Assembly: GCA_945870855.1 (NCBI GenBank)
Contig: CAMBTP010000004.1
Location: 1 to 64,000 of the forward strand
Length of the DNA: 64,000 nt
DNA from: Prosthecobacter debontii
Lineage (GTDB): Bacteria > Verrucomicrobiota > Verrucomicrobiia > Verrucomicrobiales > Akkermansiaceae
Direction: 5' to 3'
Shown: piece after piece, positions 39,201-47,681 of the stretch
Layout of the letters: every line of letters starts with the position of its first letter
Position numbering within the stretch: position 1 is the stretch's first letter
Program-made: the position numbers and the translations under genes
Notes under the pieces: generated by a model
The model's database searches: none
What the model was told of the DNA's origin: nothing
Seen by the model: only the letters and a program-made list of their open reading frames with translations

Positions 39201-39452
39201 ATGACCACCATCACCACACCGACCCTCTCCCGCCGCCAGAAAACGGCCGGAGCAAACCATCACCTCTGGAACAACCACGGCACATGGTGGTTCCACGGCA
39301 CCGTTCACCTGCCTGACGGCACCGCCGAGCGAGTCCGAGTGAACCTCAAGACGGATGATCTCCCGGTCGCCCGAAGACGGCGCGACTCCATTCAGTCAGG
39401 CCGCTGCATCCAAAACCGCCAAACTCGCATCGTCATTTCCTCAGCGCGATAG
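39201..39452 (+). CDS. small integrase-N-terminal-like protein
   Basis: An 83-residue protein: a Thr-rich start, then A-N-H-H-L-W-N-N-H-G-T-W-W-F-H-G-T-V, E-R-V-R-V-N-L-K-T-D-D-L-P-V-A-R-R-R-R-D-S-I. The pattern W-W-x-x-x-x-x followed by R-x-x-L-K-T-x-D-L-x-x-A-R-x-R-R-D is typical of the N-terminal domain of phage-type tyrosine recombinases, but the catalytic domain is missing. A frameshifted paralogue lies 500 bp upstream. It may be a stand-alone DNA-binding protein or a conserved integrase fragment. ATG 39201 is chosen since it starts the aligned family region plus a short leader. Confidence 0.65.
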   Translation: MTTITTPTLSRRQKTAGANHHLWNNHGTWWFHGTVHLPDGTAERVRVNLKTDDLPVARRRRDSIQSGRCIQNRQTRIVISSAR

Positions 39453-39525
39453 AAAGGAACATCCAATCTTCAGCCTGACCACCCCCAGCGATAAAAAGCA
39501 TCCCAAAACGAAAGAAAACACTACC

Positions 39526-40083
39526 ATGAAACTTGAAATCCACTCCGACTTCCAACGCATCAACCCATTCGCCAAACAATCACCCTTCCTGCTTTTTTAC
39601 AACAAAGGCGCAAGGGGCCGTATCTATCAGGTGAATGGCCTTGGCTGCGTGACTCCAGACCTGTTCCAAGCCACCCGATATGAGATCGATCACTATGGTG
39701 AAAATCAGGGCTTCCTTGGCGACGGTCAGGACAAGCCTACGTATGTGACCATCCCGGTCTGCGCTTACCGCCCGAGCGAGGAGGCCGAGTTTGAATTCTA
39801 CGCGGGCAACCATCGTATCGAACTCGATCCCACCTGCGGGAAATCCGCCATCCATCAGGCCGCCTACGGCGCGAAGAAACTCGCACGTCCCACCTTCCGT
39901 CCGGGCGGCCCATTTGGAGCTGTCGTCCAAACCACACCACACACAGGCGGAACACTCCATGTGGCCTATTTCGGGATCGATCTCCTGTTCTATCCTCAAG
40001 GAAACGCACGGATCCCTGATTCCCTGGAGGGCTTCACGCGCGTCGGAATCAACCACTTCACAAGCATCCCCCGCTACTGGTAA
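39526..40083 (+). CDS. hypothetical island protein (185 aa)
   Basis: A 185-residue protein with no known domain. It is rich in Gly, Tyr, Phe and Pro and looks like a compact beta fold (R-I-Y-Q-V-N-G-L-G-C-V-T-P, Y-V-T-I-P-V-C-A-Y). ATG 39526 is preceded by an A-rich leader without Shine-Dalgarno sequence, as in neighbouring island genes. The gene at 40128 follows 44 bp later on the same strand. Confidence 0.6.
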   Translation: MKLEIHSDFQRINPFAKQSPFLLFYNKGARGRIYQVNGLGCVTPDLFQATRYEIDHYGENQGFLGDGQDKPTYVTIPVCAYRPSEEAEFEFYAGNHRIELDPTCGKSAIHQAAYGAKKLARPTFRPGGPFGAVVQTTPHTGGTLHVAYFGIDLLFYPQGNARIPDSLEGFTRVGINHFTSIPRYW

Positions 40084-40127
40084 AATCCGCCAGCGGCACC
40101 AACATCGCACATCTAACAAAAAACAGC

Positions 40128-40871
40128 ATGAATCCCGCCTACCACAAGCCTGTCTTTGAATACATCCCTACCGAGAAGCCGGCCGATTTCTGGGTCATCA
40201 CCGCCTACAATCCAGACGGGAATACGGCCGATGCCGGAGACAATATCTCCGCCGATTCCAACCTGCGCGAAGAGATCGTAAGCCTCGGCCTCGTTCCCTT
40301 CCGCGTGATCGGGCGCTCACCGGATAGCTCCCACGCCGAGCCGGGCTGGGGTTTCCCGTGCGACGAGGCCACTGCATTGGAAATCGGCAGGCGCTACAGC
40401 CAGGAGGCTGTGTTTCATTTCACCACCGGCCGCATCGACCTCGTGGACTGCGAATCCGGCAGCCATGAATCTCTAGAAAATCCGTTCAGCCGCATCCTCG
40501 ATCCGCGCGATGTGCGTCACTTCACGCTCTCCGTCGGATCTCCCGGCGGTCGCGGAAAAATCGATCCGCTGGAATACGCGGGTATCTGCACCCGGGTCGG
40601 AGCCTTGTTTCCCGGCTTCACCATCCAGCGCGCAGAGGGCTGCTTCCAATCCCGCTTCGAGGAAACACTTCTGATCCACATCGCCACCCGCGAACCACAA
40701 AAAGTTCTCACCCTCGCCCATGACCTCCGCTGCTTCCTCAACCAGATCGGCATCGGGATCACACACAATGGAATCCAACAGCGCGTCCGAGATTGGACGG
40801 ATGATGGGCTGATCCTCCAGTCGTTCGGCATTGCCGCGTCACCACAACTAGTCGATGTTCTTGAAAGTTGA
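40128..40871 (+). CDS. DUF3293-domain protein
   Basis: A 247-residue protein. Residues 15-110 match DUF3293: F-W-V-I-T-A-Y-N-P-D-G near 21, L-R-E-E-I-V-S-L-G, V-I-G-R-S-P-D-S-S-H-A-E-P-G-W-G-F near 62, and E-A-V-F-H-F near 92. The C-terminal 130 residues (L-S-V-G-S-P-G-G-R-G-K, R-C-F-L-N-Q-I-G-I-G) have no known family and differ from the GIY-YIG domain of the second DUF3293 protein in this window (49137-49871). Function unknown. A C/A-rich leader precedes the ATG. Confidence 0.75.
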   Translation: MNPAYHKPVFEYIPTEKPADFWVITAYNPDGNTADAGDNISADSNLREEIVSLGLVPFRVIGRSPDSSHAEPGWGFPCDEATALEIGRRYSQEAVFHFTTGRIDLVDCESGSHESLENPFSRILDPRDVRHFTLSVGSPGGRGKIDPLEYAGICTRVGALFPGFTIQRAEGCFQSRFEETLLIHIATREPQKVLTLAHDLRCFLNQIGIGITHNGIQQRVRDWTDDGLILQSFGIAASPQLVDVLES

Positions 40872-40946
40872 AAACGCCTCCATTACGGGGCGGCCCGTAT
40901 CTGAAGGATTGAATTCGTCTGTGCTATCCACTGAAATCTCCCACTA

Positions 40947-41579
40947 ATGTATGACCGCTATTACTTTTATTTTGATGGGCCAACCGCCGGAACCTGCGTG
41001 ATACCCGATGACGTTGGTGATCGAATCAAAGATACCTGCATCGACAGAGAGCGTTACCTCGACCTCGGCCGCAAAGGTTCGGAGGACATTGAATTTTATA
41101 CCATCGAACGATGGGACGGCTATGTGCTTCATTACGGGAATCCTTATGACCCCGTCGAGCCTCCAACGCTTGCAGTATTCATCGAAAATCAGGGCTACGA
41201 TCCCTCCGATGATAAGTCGCTACGCGAATACCTGATCGAGTTCGGTGGAGAAGGTGAACGCAATGATCAGGAAATGGATTCGACCTTACGATCGATACGG
41301 GAAAAACTGAATGCCCCGATCACCGCTGGTGAGCTGGAGTATTGGCAGGAGAGGGATTATAGCACCGAGGCGCGTGCATTTCACCACCTCGTCCATTTGC
41401 CTTTGGACGACGGCGAGCGATGCGGAGACGAGCAGTTGGGTTGGGTTGCTTTTGTAGAGGGCGATCACCCCGGTTCCGACTCCAACTACGTTATCGCAGA
41501 CAGTCTCGCCGGCATTGCATGCCTCCAATACTGTCTCAACGAACTAGGCGCCGGAATAAAAATCAACCTTCTATGTTGA
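40947..41579 (+). CDS. hypothetical acidic island protein (210 aa)
   Basis: A 210-residue acidic protein starting M-Y-D-R-Y-Y-F-Y-F-D-G-P and ending G-I-K-I-N-L-L-C. No domain is recognised. It has a lower GC content than its neighbours, which suggests a separate origin. It is the last plus-strand gene before the minus-strand AbiE/YhaN block. Confidence 0.55.
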   Translation: MYDRYYFYFDGPTAGTCVIPDDVGDRIKDTCIDRERYLDLGRKGSEDIEFYTIERWDGYVLHYGNPYDPVEPPTLAVFIENQGYDPSDDKSLREYLIEFGGEGERNDQEMDSTLRSIREKLNAPITAGELEYWQERDYSTEARAFHHLVHLPLDDGERCGDEQLGWVAFVEGDHPGSDSNYVIADSLAGIACLQYCLNELGAGIKINLLC

Positions 41580-41620
41580 TAAAAACTACCTAGCGCGGGG
41601 TAGAAGCCACCCTTCCCTCG

Positions 41621-41727
41621 TTACTGCGGTGCGAGCTTCGCAAACCTCTGAGCATCGGCGCGGCGGGCGGTGTCCATGTCGGTGAAGGGGTCGTCGAGGA
41701 GGAAGAAGCCGTCCATGCCCTTGAGGT
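41621..41727 (-). pseudogene. duplicated 3'-end fragment of a YhaN/SbcC-like gene
   Basis: Reads G-M-D-G-F-F-L-L-D-D-P-F-T-D-M-D-T-A-R-R-A-D-A-Q-R-F then L-A-P-Q and TAA. This is the Walker B region of the YhaN-like protein at 43456-45891 followed by a different tail. Seventy-two bases (41656-41727) match 43581-43652 with two differences. The 5' part is absent. It sits just downstream of abiEii. Confidence 0.8.
41656..41727. repeat. 72-bp direct repeat, copy 1 (flanks AbiE)
   Basis: Identical to 43581-43652 except for two C/T differences. The two copies bracket the whole abiEi-abiEii operon. Confidence 0.85.
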
Positions 41728-41769
41728 CGGAGGTTGGTGATGGGTTAGAGGAATGAAGTTTGGGCGGTT

Positions 41770-42786
41770 TCACGGAAGTTGGCGGATGCGCTCCTGGAGG
41801 ATGGCGAGAGTTTCAAGCACTTCGGAGATGGGAGGCGGGGTGGTGAAGAACATCTGTGTCATGGCCCGGTGGTCGGCCTCGAGTTCCGGCAAACGGGCTG
41901 CGGGCGGAAGCAGTTGGAACGTGGCGGGCTCCGCCAGATTGTAACGGGCCCAACCGGACCGGAAATAGACCGACTTGTGGGCGACGACACGTTTTCTCAG
42001 GTCGGCGTCCCCTAGCGCCCGCGTGGCCACCGGTTCCGTAGCCATGCGGGCGAGGTCGTGATAGTGCCGGGCGTAACGGGCGGGCATGGGTTTCGCGGGG
42101 TCGCGGTGGGCCTCAGCGTGAAGCAGGGTCGCTTTTTCCCAGAAGGTGCGTTCGGCAGCGAGGGATTGGACGGTCGCACCGCCGATGGGACGGCTGAGGG
42201 TTTCGCTGAGATAGGAGAGAATTTCTTGTCGTTCCTTGGGCCAGTGATCGGAGCGCGCCCCCAGCTCGATCCGGACGGAGGGCGCAATGTAGGCCAGGGA
42301 CGGGGCTCCGGCCTGGGGGAAATGGAAGAGGATGGTCTGCGCATCCTGAGCGTCGATTTCCATGGACCAGCCTTCGCCGCCGCCGAGGCGGGTCGCCATT
42401 TCCGCGCGGAGGGCGGGGAGCAAGCTTTCCCGGATGCAGTCCTTGCAAGCCTGCTGGAGGGCATCGATCCGGCGAGCCTGCTCCTTGCCGGTCGCGGCCT
42501 CCGGATCGTGTTCGTCACCGAAGCCGAGGAACTCGCGGTGGAAGGAAACGTCCACATCCTCGGAAAAGCGGTCGATGAGGCGATAGACCTTAGAAAGCGA
42601 GGTGCCGCCCTTGAAAACGAGGTGATCCCCCAGATCGGGGAGGGAGAACAGCGCGTCGAGGGTTTTGCAGACCCAGTAGTCCTTTTCCAGAATCGAGGGC
42701 GCGAGGCCGCGCTCCTGCGAGGCGTGGTCGAGAAGCTCGAATCGTTCGCGGGAACTCAATGACAGGTATTTGTCCTCAGTCATCAT
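41770..42786 (-). CDS. abiEii: AbiEii/AbiGii-family nucleotidyltransferase toxin
   Basis: A 338-residue protein. The nucleotidyltransferase motif is clear: L-V-F-K-G-G-T-S-L-S-K at residues 56-66 and S-E-D-V-D-V-S-F at 75-82 with the D-x-D metal pair (Asp77 and Asp79). E-K-D-Y-W-V near 34 and a C-terminal F-W-E-K-A-T-L-L-H-A-E and R-H-Y-H-D-L match the family. AbiEii toxins transfer nucleotides to tRNA and cause reversible growth arrest as a phage defence. ATG 42786 (or 42783) overlaps the antitoxin stop. The longer frame upstream lies inside abiEi and is a shadow. Confidence 0.9.
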   Translation of the reverse strand: MMTEDKYLSLSSRERFELLDHASQERGLAPSILEKDYWVCKTLDALFSLPDLGDHLVFKGGTSLSKVYRLIDRFSEDVDVSFHREFLGFGDEHDPEAATGKEQARRIDALQQACKDCIRESLLPALRAEMATRLGGGEGWSMEIDAQDAQTILFHFPQAGAPSLAYIAPSVRIELGARSDHWPKERQEILSYLSETLSRPIGGATVQSLAAERTFWEKATLLHAEAHRDPAKPMPARYARHYHDLARMATEPVATRALGDADLRKRVVAHKSVYFRSGWARYNLAEPATFQLLPPAARLPELEADHRAMTQMFFTTPPPISEVLETLAILQERIRQLP

Positions 42787-43399
42787 CACGGGCGATTTCA
42801 GTAAAAATGGGACGCATCCAAGCGGGCACCAGGGCAATGTCCGCGACGAGTTGTTTGCGGGCATCCGCATCCAGGCGGCGGCGGAGGTGACGGATGGTGT
42901 CCGGGGCGACATTCCCCTTGCCAAAATCCCGCAAAGCCTGTGCGACCAAGCCACTGGCGCGACCCGCCAGCGCGAGGTTCCGGCCCGTATTCCGCCGGAA
43001 TACGATCTGGCGATTGCCCAAGCTCAAAGTAGTCGGCGCACCATCCGATTGGTAAATCAAACGGGCCGGCACCTGGGTGCTGAGACCAAGCTGGTTGGCG
43101 GCCACCTGGGGTGATGGCAAGAGCCGGAGATGGCGGCCCCGGGCGACCGCCGCGACGACGTCATCCGAGGTGGCTCCCGTTTTCCCGAGCAAGGGATGAT
43201 CGTGAGGGCAGTCGTAGATGCCGCGGGAGATGCGGCGGATTTTCCCGTCGCGAACGAGACGACCAAGCGTCACTCCTACGGCGCGAGGATCACCCAGATC
43301 GGCAAAGTCGTGTGGCGTGAAGGCCCAGCCACGGCCCATCTTCGCCAAGCGGCGAAGGATGACCTGGCCTTGGGAGATTGGGGTTTGAGTCGCTTTCAT
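42776..43399 (-). CDS. abiEi: AbiEi/DUF6088-type antitoxin-regulator
   Basis: A 207-residue protein with a winged-helix at residues 8-60: V-I-L-R-R-L, G-R-G-W-A-F-T-P-H-D-F-A-D-L-G and R-R-I-S-R-G-I-Y-D-C-P, the DUF6088 pattern of type IV antitoxins. The rest, with L-G-L-S-T-Q-V-P-A and Y-Q-S-D-G-A-P, also fits. AbiEi represses its promoter and counteracts AbiEii without direct binding. Met at 43399 gives the family N terminus and sits in a perfect inverted repeat; an alternative ATG at 43459 overlaps the yhaN-like stop by 4 bp, so read-through coupling to that gene is possible. Confidence 0.85.
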   Translation of the reverse strand: MKATQTPISQGQVILRRLAKMGRGWAFTPHDFADLGDPRAVGVTLGRLVRDGKIRRISRGIYDCPHDHPLLGKTGATSDDVVAAVARGRHLRLLPSPQVAANQLGLSTQVPARLIYQSDGAPTTLSLGNRQIVFRRNTGRNLALAGRASGLVAQALRDFGKGNVAPDTIRHLRRRLDADARKQLVADIALVPAWMRPIFTEIARDDD

Positions 43400-43427
43400 G
43401 TTGAAAATAATGCTCGTTTTTTTCAAC
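43399..43427. promoter_or_regulatory. predicted AbiEi operator (inverted repeat)
   Basis: TGTTGAAAA (43399-43407) and TTTTCAACA (43419-43427) form a perfect 9-bp inverted repeat with an 11-bp spacer at the abiEi start; a third half-site GTTGAAA follows at 43436-43442. AbiEi proteins are known to bind inverted repeats in their own promoter. Confidence 0.65.
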
Positions 43428-43455
43428 AAATCAAGGTTGAAATCCGTATCAGGAT

Positions 43456-45891
43456 TCATGTCGTCACCTGAAGGTTTTTCGCCCCAACGATGCTCTGCAA
43501 TTCTTCGGCGTGTTCCGGGTGGCAGGTGAAGAAGAGGACTTGGTGGTTTTCCGCGAAGGTTCCGATGGCCTGGATGGCGGCGGCGCGGCGGGTGGTGTCC
43601 ATGTCGGTGAAGGGGTCGTCGAGGAGGAAGAAGCCGTCCATGTCCTTGAGGTAGAGTTCGGAGAGGGCGAGGCGGGTGGCTAGGGCGAGCGATCCGAGGG
43701 TTCCTTGGGAGAGGAGGGAGGTATCGAGCTTTAGATCACCGCTGACACTAACGGGTGTAGATCCGTCCAGGGTGACTTCTTGGTAGCGTCCTGCGGTGAG
43801 CTTGTTGAAGTGGCTTGATACGGCGGTGGCGAGACCCTGCATGGGATCGTCGATGCCGCGCTCGGCGATGACGGTTTGCAATTTGGATTGGATGCGTAAG
43901 AGGGCATGGCCTTCGGATTGCTGGCGAACGAACTCGCGCTGTTTGATTTCCAGATCGGCACTGAGTTCTTCGGCGGTGTTTGCGGGGGAGGCTCCGGTGA
44001 GAGCGGCTTGTTCGAGTTTCAGGGTGCCCAGGTTTTGTTCGCGCTGTTCGCGAGCCGCTTCTTTTATGCGGAGCAGTTCGAGGTATTCGGGGATGGAGAC
44101 AAATCCATCGGGTAAAGCGGGAAGGCCGGCGAGGTCTTGTCTCGCCTGTTTATCTTCGGCTGTTTTGCTGAGGATTTTGTCGGTGAGCGTATCGAGATCC
44201 ACATGATCCGTGGTCCACTTCGTGATCTTTTCGCGCTCCTGCCGGATCTCAAGATCAAGCGCCGCCCTGCGGCCAAGGCGTGCGGTTTTCTCTTTTTCCA
44301 GGACTTCGACAGAGCGGGTTTCCGGGAGGTCGGCCAAGGCGGTCATATCGGCTGTCCATTCCTGCTCGCTGCGTCCCTGCAAAGCGGCTTGGTGGAGTCC
44401 TTTTTTGGTCTTTTCCCCGGCGATGAGTTTCTGATGTTCGTTGTCCGCGAGCTGCGCGGCCGCGAGACTTTCATGGCCGATGGTTTTGAGGAGTTCCGTG
44501 TGGTGGTGGCGGGCGGAATCGAGAGCGGTGAAAAGCGCGTTCACATCGCCGATGCCGCTTTCGACGCTGAGTTTCAGATCCTGATACTCCATGCGGAAGA
44601 TGCCATCGGCCTGGTCTTCCCATGTTGCGGATGGAGTGAGGGTGACGGTTTCTGGTTCGCCAGTGCCTCGCTGAATTTTCACGGAAATGGAGGCGGCGCT
44701 CTCCAGCTTCGCGGTGAGCTTTTGGGCGGCGATCTGGATGCGCAGGCGTTCGATTTCCTTTTCGAGTTTTCCGATCTCCACGAGCAGTTCCGGGGGCACG
44801 GCTTTAGATTCGGAGAGTTGATTGGCGGCACGTTGCCACTCTTCCTTGGCTTTGGTGAGGAGTCCGTGCGCCACCCGCGTTTGTTCGGCCTGGTTGCGCT
44901 TTCTGGCGTTCAGAAGTTCGGCCTCCAGGGATTCGAGGTCTTTGATGATGCCGGCGAGTTCGGTTTCCTTGCCTTGGATCACTTGTGCGGCACCCGGCCA
45001 GGCGACCATGACTTCTTTGAGGAGGCGCAGTTCGCCAGTAAGGCGTTGGCAGCGCTCGTCAAGCCCGGCGCGTTTTGCTAAACCGGCGCTAAGACTGTGG
45101 CCGGTGAGGACGAATTCCGCGTCAACGGACATTTCGCTGACGAGGCTGACGATCTGCGCGTTGATCCTGTCCACCGATTCTTCGTGCTGGATGACGTCCT
45201 TCAATTTGCGGCGGACGGTTTCCATAGTGTAATAGGCTTCGACAATCGGGCCTTTGCCGTTTGAAAAAGGATTATCGATGCCGCGGCCTTTCTCCGGGCC
45301 ATGGGAGCCGATGTCCCAACGGCCGAAGTGCTGAGTGACGCGGGCGGCGAGGGCGGCGGAGAGTCTGTCGGGTGGGATGTCGCCGGGAATGGCGGCCGGG
45401 CCGGCGAGCAGGGATTGGACTTCGTCGATCTTGCCGGAGCTGGCGCGCAGTTGCTCCATGGTGGCGGCAAGTTGCGCCTGGCTGGTGAACAACACGTGCT
45501 GCCAGGTGGCTTCATTACGGCGGAGCAAGGTGGCGAGTTCGGCCTGGACTTTGGCGGGATCGGCGATGCCGGCGGCACCCTCCGCCTGGAGGCTGGAGGC
45601 GGCTCCGGCACCCCAGGCTTTTTGGAGCGTCCAGACTTGGCCGTTGGCCTCGAATTCCAGAGTCACGCGAACATGATCGCCGCCGGGCTTGGGATACCAG
45701 CGGCCCATGGTGTTCCGCAAAGCGGCGGGGGGCAGGTTGGTGAGTGTGAAGAGCGCATGCCAGAGGGCGTTGCTCAGGGTGCTTTTACCAAACTCGTTAG
45801 GGCCTTCCAATACGTTGATGCCGTCTTGGAGCGTGCATGTGCGGTTGGCGGTGCCGCCGAAGGGATGGAGGCGAATGGAGAGAAGTTTCAT
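43456..45891 (-). CDS. YhaN/SbcC-like AAA ATPase
   Basis: An 811-residue SMC-like ATPase. Walker A is G-P-N-E-F-G-K-S-T at about residues 30-38; long coiled-coil regions fill residues 220-640 (V-D-R-I-N-A-Q, L-A-G-I-I-K-D-L-E-S-L-E-A-E); a signature-type L-S-Q-G-T-L-G-S-L-A-L-A-T-R and Walker B F-F-L-L-D-D-P-F-T-D-M-D follow near 730-780, then F-F-T-C-H-P-E. It lacks the zinc-hook C-x-x-C of SbcC, fitting YhaN. With the overlapping phosphoesterase (ATGA) it should form an Mre11-Rad50-like nuclease complex acting on DNA ends. Its 3' end contains copy 2 of the 72-bp repeat. Confidence 0.87.
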   Translation of the reverse strand: MKLLSIRLHPFGGTANRTCTLQDGINVLEGPNEFGKSTLSNALWHALFTLTNLPPAALRNTMGRWYPKPGGDHVRVTLEFEANGQVWTLQKAWGAGAASSLQAEGAAGIADPAKVQAELATLLRRNEATWQHVLFTSQAQLAATMEQLRASSGKIDEVQSLLAGPAAIPGDIPPDRLSAALAARVTQHFGRWDIGSHGPEKGRGIDNPFSNGKGPIVEAYYTMETVRRKLKDVIQHEESVDRINAQIVSLVSEMSVDAEFVLTGHSLSAGLAKRAGLDERCQRLTGELRLLKEVMVAWPGAAQVIQGKETELAGIIKDLESLEAELLNARKRNQAEQTRVAHGLLTKAKEEWQRAANQLSESKAVPPELLVEIGKLEKEIERLRIQIAAQKLTAKLESAASISVKIQRGTGEPETVTLTPSATWEDQADGIFRMEYQDLKLSVESGIGDVNALFTALDSARHHHTELLKTIGHESLAAAQLADNEHQKLIAGEKTKKGLHQAALQGRSEQEWTADMTALADLPETRSVEVLEKEKTARLGRRAALDLEIRQEREKITKWTTDHVDLDTLTDKILSKTAEDKQARQDLAGLPALPDGFVSIPEYLELLRIKEAAREQREQNLGTLKLEQAALTGASPANTAEELSADLEIKQREFVRQQSEGHALLRIQSKLQTVIAERGIDDPMQGLATAVSSHFNKLTAGRYQEVTLDGSTPVSVSGDLKLDTSLLSQGTLGSLALATRLALSELYLKDMDGFFLLDDPFTDMDTTRRAAAIQAIGTFAENHQVLFFTCHPEHAEELQSIVGAKNLQVTT
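43581..43652. repeat. 72-bp direct repeat, copy 2 (inside the yhaN-like gene)
   Basis: Codes for the Walker B segment of the intact YhaN-like protein; the partner copy is at 41656-41727. Confidence 0.85.
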
Positions 45892-47012
45892 GGTTTCTGG
45901 AGGGATTCGATGATGTCCAGCGCCGTCTGGGCATCGCCTGGGTGGGAATCGTCTGTCAGCAAGGCGTGCAGCAGCGCCCCAGGCAGGGTGCCTTCGGGGA
46001 ATCGCTGGGAAATGGTGGAGGCATCAAGCACGGGGGCTATGGTGCGTTCCTGCGAGAAATTCAGGAACCCGGGGCTGATCTCGCCGAGCATGGCATTGAG
46101 TCGGGCGATTTCCTCTTCACGCAGGCGGCCGCTCAACTGGAGGTCGAGGATGGTGTTGGGTGCGTCCAGGGATTCGCAGGTGGAGCGCAATTTGAGGATG
46201 TCGTCGGAATGATGCAGATCGGGGTGCAGGCGCACGAAGCGGATCGCGCCGGTCGTGAGTTGCTCGTGGCGACTGGTGCCGTCGGCGTCCATTTCGATCC
46301 ACCAAGCATGACCCGGGTGGTTGCACTTCACGGAGTCCGGAGTGTGGATGCCGGGCATGAAATAAAGCGGCTTGCCGGTGGTGCCGGGTGCGGGGGCGGG
46401 AACATGGATGTGGCCGAGCAGCCATGTGTGCAGGCCGGCGTTTCGGAAATCGCTGTCGGCCATGTTGAAATAGCGTTGGTCGGCATCGAGTCCGAGTCCC
46501 TCGACATTGCCGTGGGCGATGCCGATGTGGAGCATGTCCGCTGGCTTTTCCTCAGTGGCCACCCAGCCGATGGTATGCTCTTTGCCGTGCTTGCTCGGGC
46601 ATGGGCACGCGTGGAAGCGAACCCGGTAGTCGTCGCTTTCGAAGTCCGTGCTTCCCGGTTCGGTAAGGGCGATCACGCGGCTGCCTTCCGCCGCGGTGCG
46701 GAACTGCTTCCAGAGTTTGCTATCCGCCCCCTCGCAGAAGTCGTGGTTCCCAGCCAGGACGAGAACGGCTTCGCCCTCGAATTTGCCGAGGATTTTCACC
46801 GCCCCCTCGACCTGAGCCTTGGTGACGGTGGTTTTGTCGAAGAGATCGCCCGCAACCACGATGAAGTGTGCGGCGCGCTCGTTGGCGATAGTGACCATTC
46901 GTTCCAGCGAGGCGAAGCGTTCTTCGATCAGGCGACCCTTGGCGGGTTCCGGATAATGGTTGAAGGAAAGGCCGATGTGGTTATCGGCGGTGTGGAGAAT
47001 GCGGAGGCTCAT
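45888..47012 (-). CDS. YhaO/SbcD-like metallophosphoesterase
   Basis: A 374-residue calcineurin-like phosphoesterase with motifs I-L-H-T-A-D-N-H-I-G at residues 5-14, V-V-A-G-D-L-F-D-K near 52, L-A-G-N-H-D-F near 86, I-A-H-G-N-V and L-L-G-H-I-H-V-P near 195, together the full five-motif dinuclear metal site. The C-terminal part resembles the capping region of Mre11-like nucleases. It is the nuclease partner of the YhaN-like ATPase, coupled by a 4-bp overlap. In island context a role in processing foreign or broken DNA is inferred. Confidence 0.88.
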   Translation of the reverse strand: MSLRILHTADNHIGLSFNHYPEPAKGRLIEERFASLERMVTIANERAAHFIVVAGDLFDKTTVTKAQVEGAVKILGKFEGEAVLVLAGNHDFCEGADSKLWKQFRTAAEGSRVIALTEPGSTDFESDDYRVRFHACPCPSKHGKEHTIGWVATEEKPADMLHIGIAHGNVEGLGLDADQRYFNMADSDFRNAGLHTWLLGHIHVPAPAPGTTGKPLYFMPGIHTPDSVKCNHPGHAWWIEMDADGTSRHEQLTTGAIRFVRLHPDLHHSDDILKLRSTCESLDAPNTILDLQLSGRLREEEIARLNAMLGEISPGFLNFSQERTIAPVLDASTISQRFPEGTLPGALLHALLTDDSHPGDAQTALDIIESLQKP

Positions 47013-47135
47013 GAAAAGGGGAATTTGGAGTGAGAAATTACACGACCCAAAAATCTGCTGGAAATCCGGCAGGGTGAGAAGTGGAAACGTCAGGAATGGA
47101 TGGCATTAGTAGTTCGCTTGCCGATGGGCTTTATT

Positions 47136-47471
47136 TCAGGTGGTAACGAGTTTCCGGATTTTGGGGCTGGCGGACGGTTCTTTGCGACGGCGTTTGTTGG
47201 CAGCATGGCCTGAAAGGAAATCCACCTTGCGGAAACGGCTGCTATCCCAGGGCACGTGGTGTTTTCCAACAAAGACCCTGATACCCGTGATGAAGAGTCC
47301 CTGATGTCCATCCGCTGCCGACCTGACTTTTTCCACGTGGTAGACGGTTTTTTCATTCAGCGGCCCGTCGGGAAAGGAGTACGCATCCGGCAAGGATTCC
47401 ATTCGGCAGATCGGGGCTGATAAGTCGGTATTGATGGCGACAACACGATCGCCGGGGGCAAATGTTTCCAT
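47136..47471 (-). CDS. hypothetical protein (111 aa)
   Basis: A 111-residue protein starting M-E-T-F-A-P-G-D-R-V-V-A-I-N-T-D, with K-T-V-Y-H-V-E-K-V and F-I-T-G-I-R-V-F-V-G-K-H, suggesting a small all-beta (KOW/SH3-like) fold. The C terminus is basic (N-K-R-R-R-K-E). The start at 47471 is preferred over the 13-codon longer frame. No function is assigned. Confidence 0.6.
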   Translation of the reverse strand: METFAPGDRVVAINTDLSAPICRMESLPDAYSFPDGPLNEKTVYHVEKVRSAADGHQGLFITGIRVFVGKHHVPWDSSRFRKVDFLSGHAANKRRRKEPSASPKIRKLVTT

Positions 47472-47681
47472 GGTTTGTAGGTGGTAAGCGGTTAGGACAA
47501 AATGCGCCATTTTCGACCACCGCCAGCAACTGCCGGGCGCGGCTGACGGCTATGAAGTGGAAGATCGGTGGGCGTGGAGGATGAGGAAGTCGGAGGGATC
47601 GCAGAGGCCGGTTTTTTTCCAAACGGCTGAGATTGATTTTCCATAGGCATTGGTTGACGGGCGGAATCATCCAGCCCCCAT

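Noticed and set aside
44137..47033. Long plus-strand frames opposite the yhaN/yhaO-like genes
   Set aside because: They mirror well-supported minus-strand genes with complete motifs and show no family resemblance.
47500..47680. Possible UvrD-helicase C-terminal remnant (A-V-S-R-A-R-Q-L-L)
   Set aside because: The match is only a few residues, in a frame broken on both sides; not enough to call.
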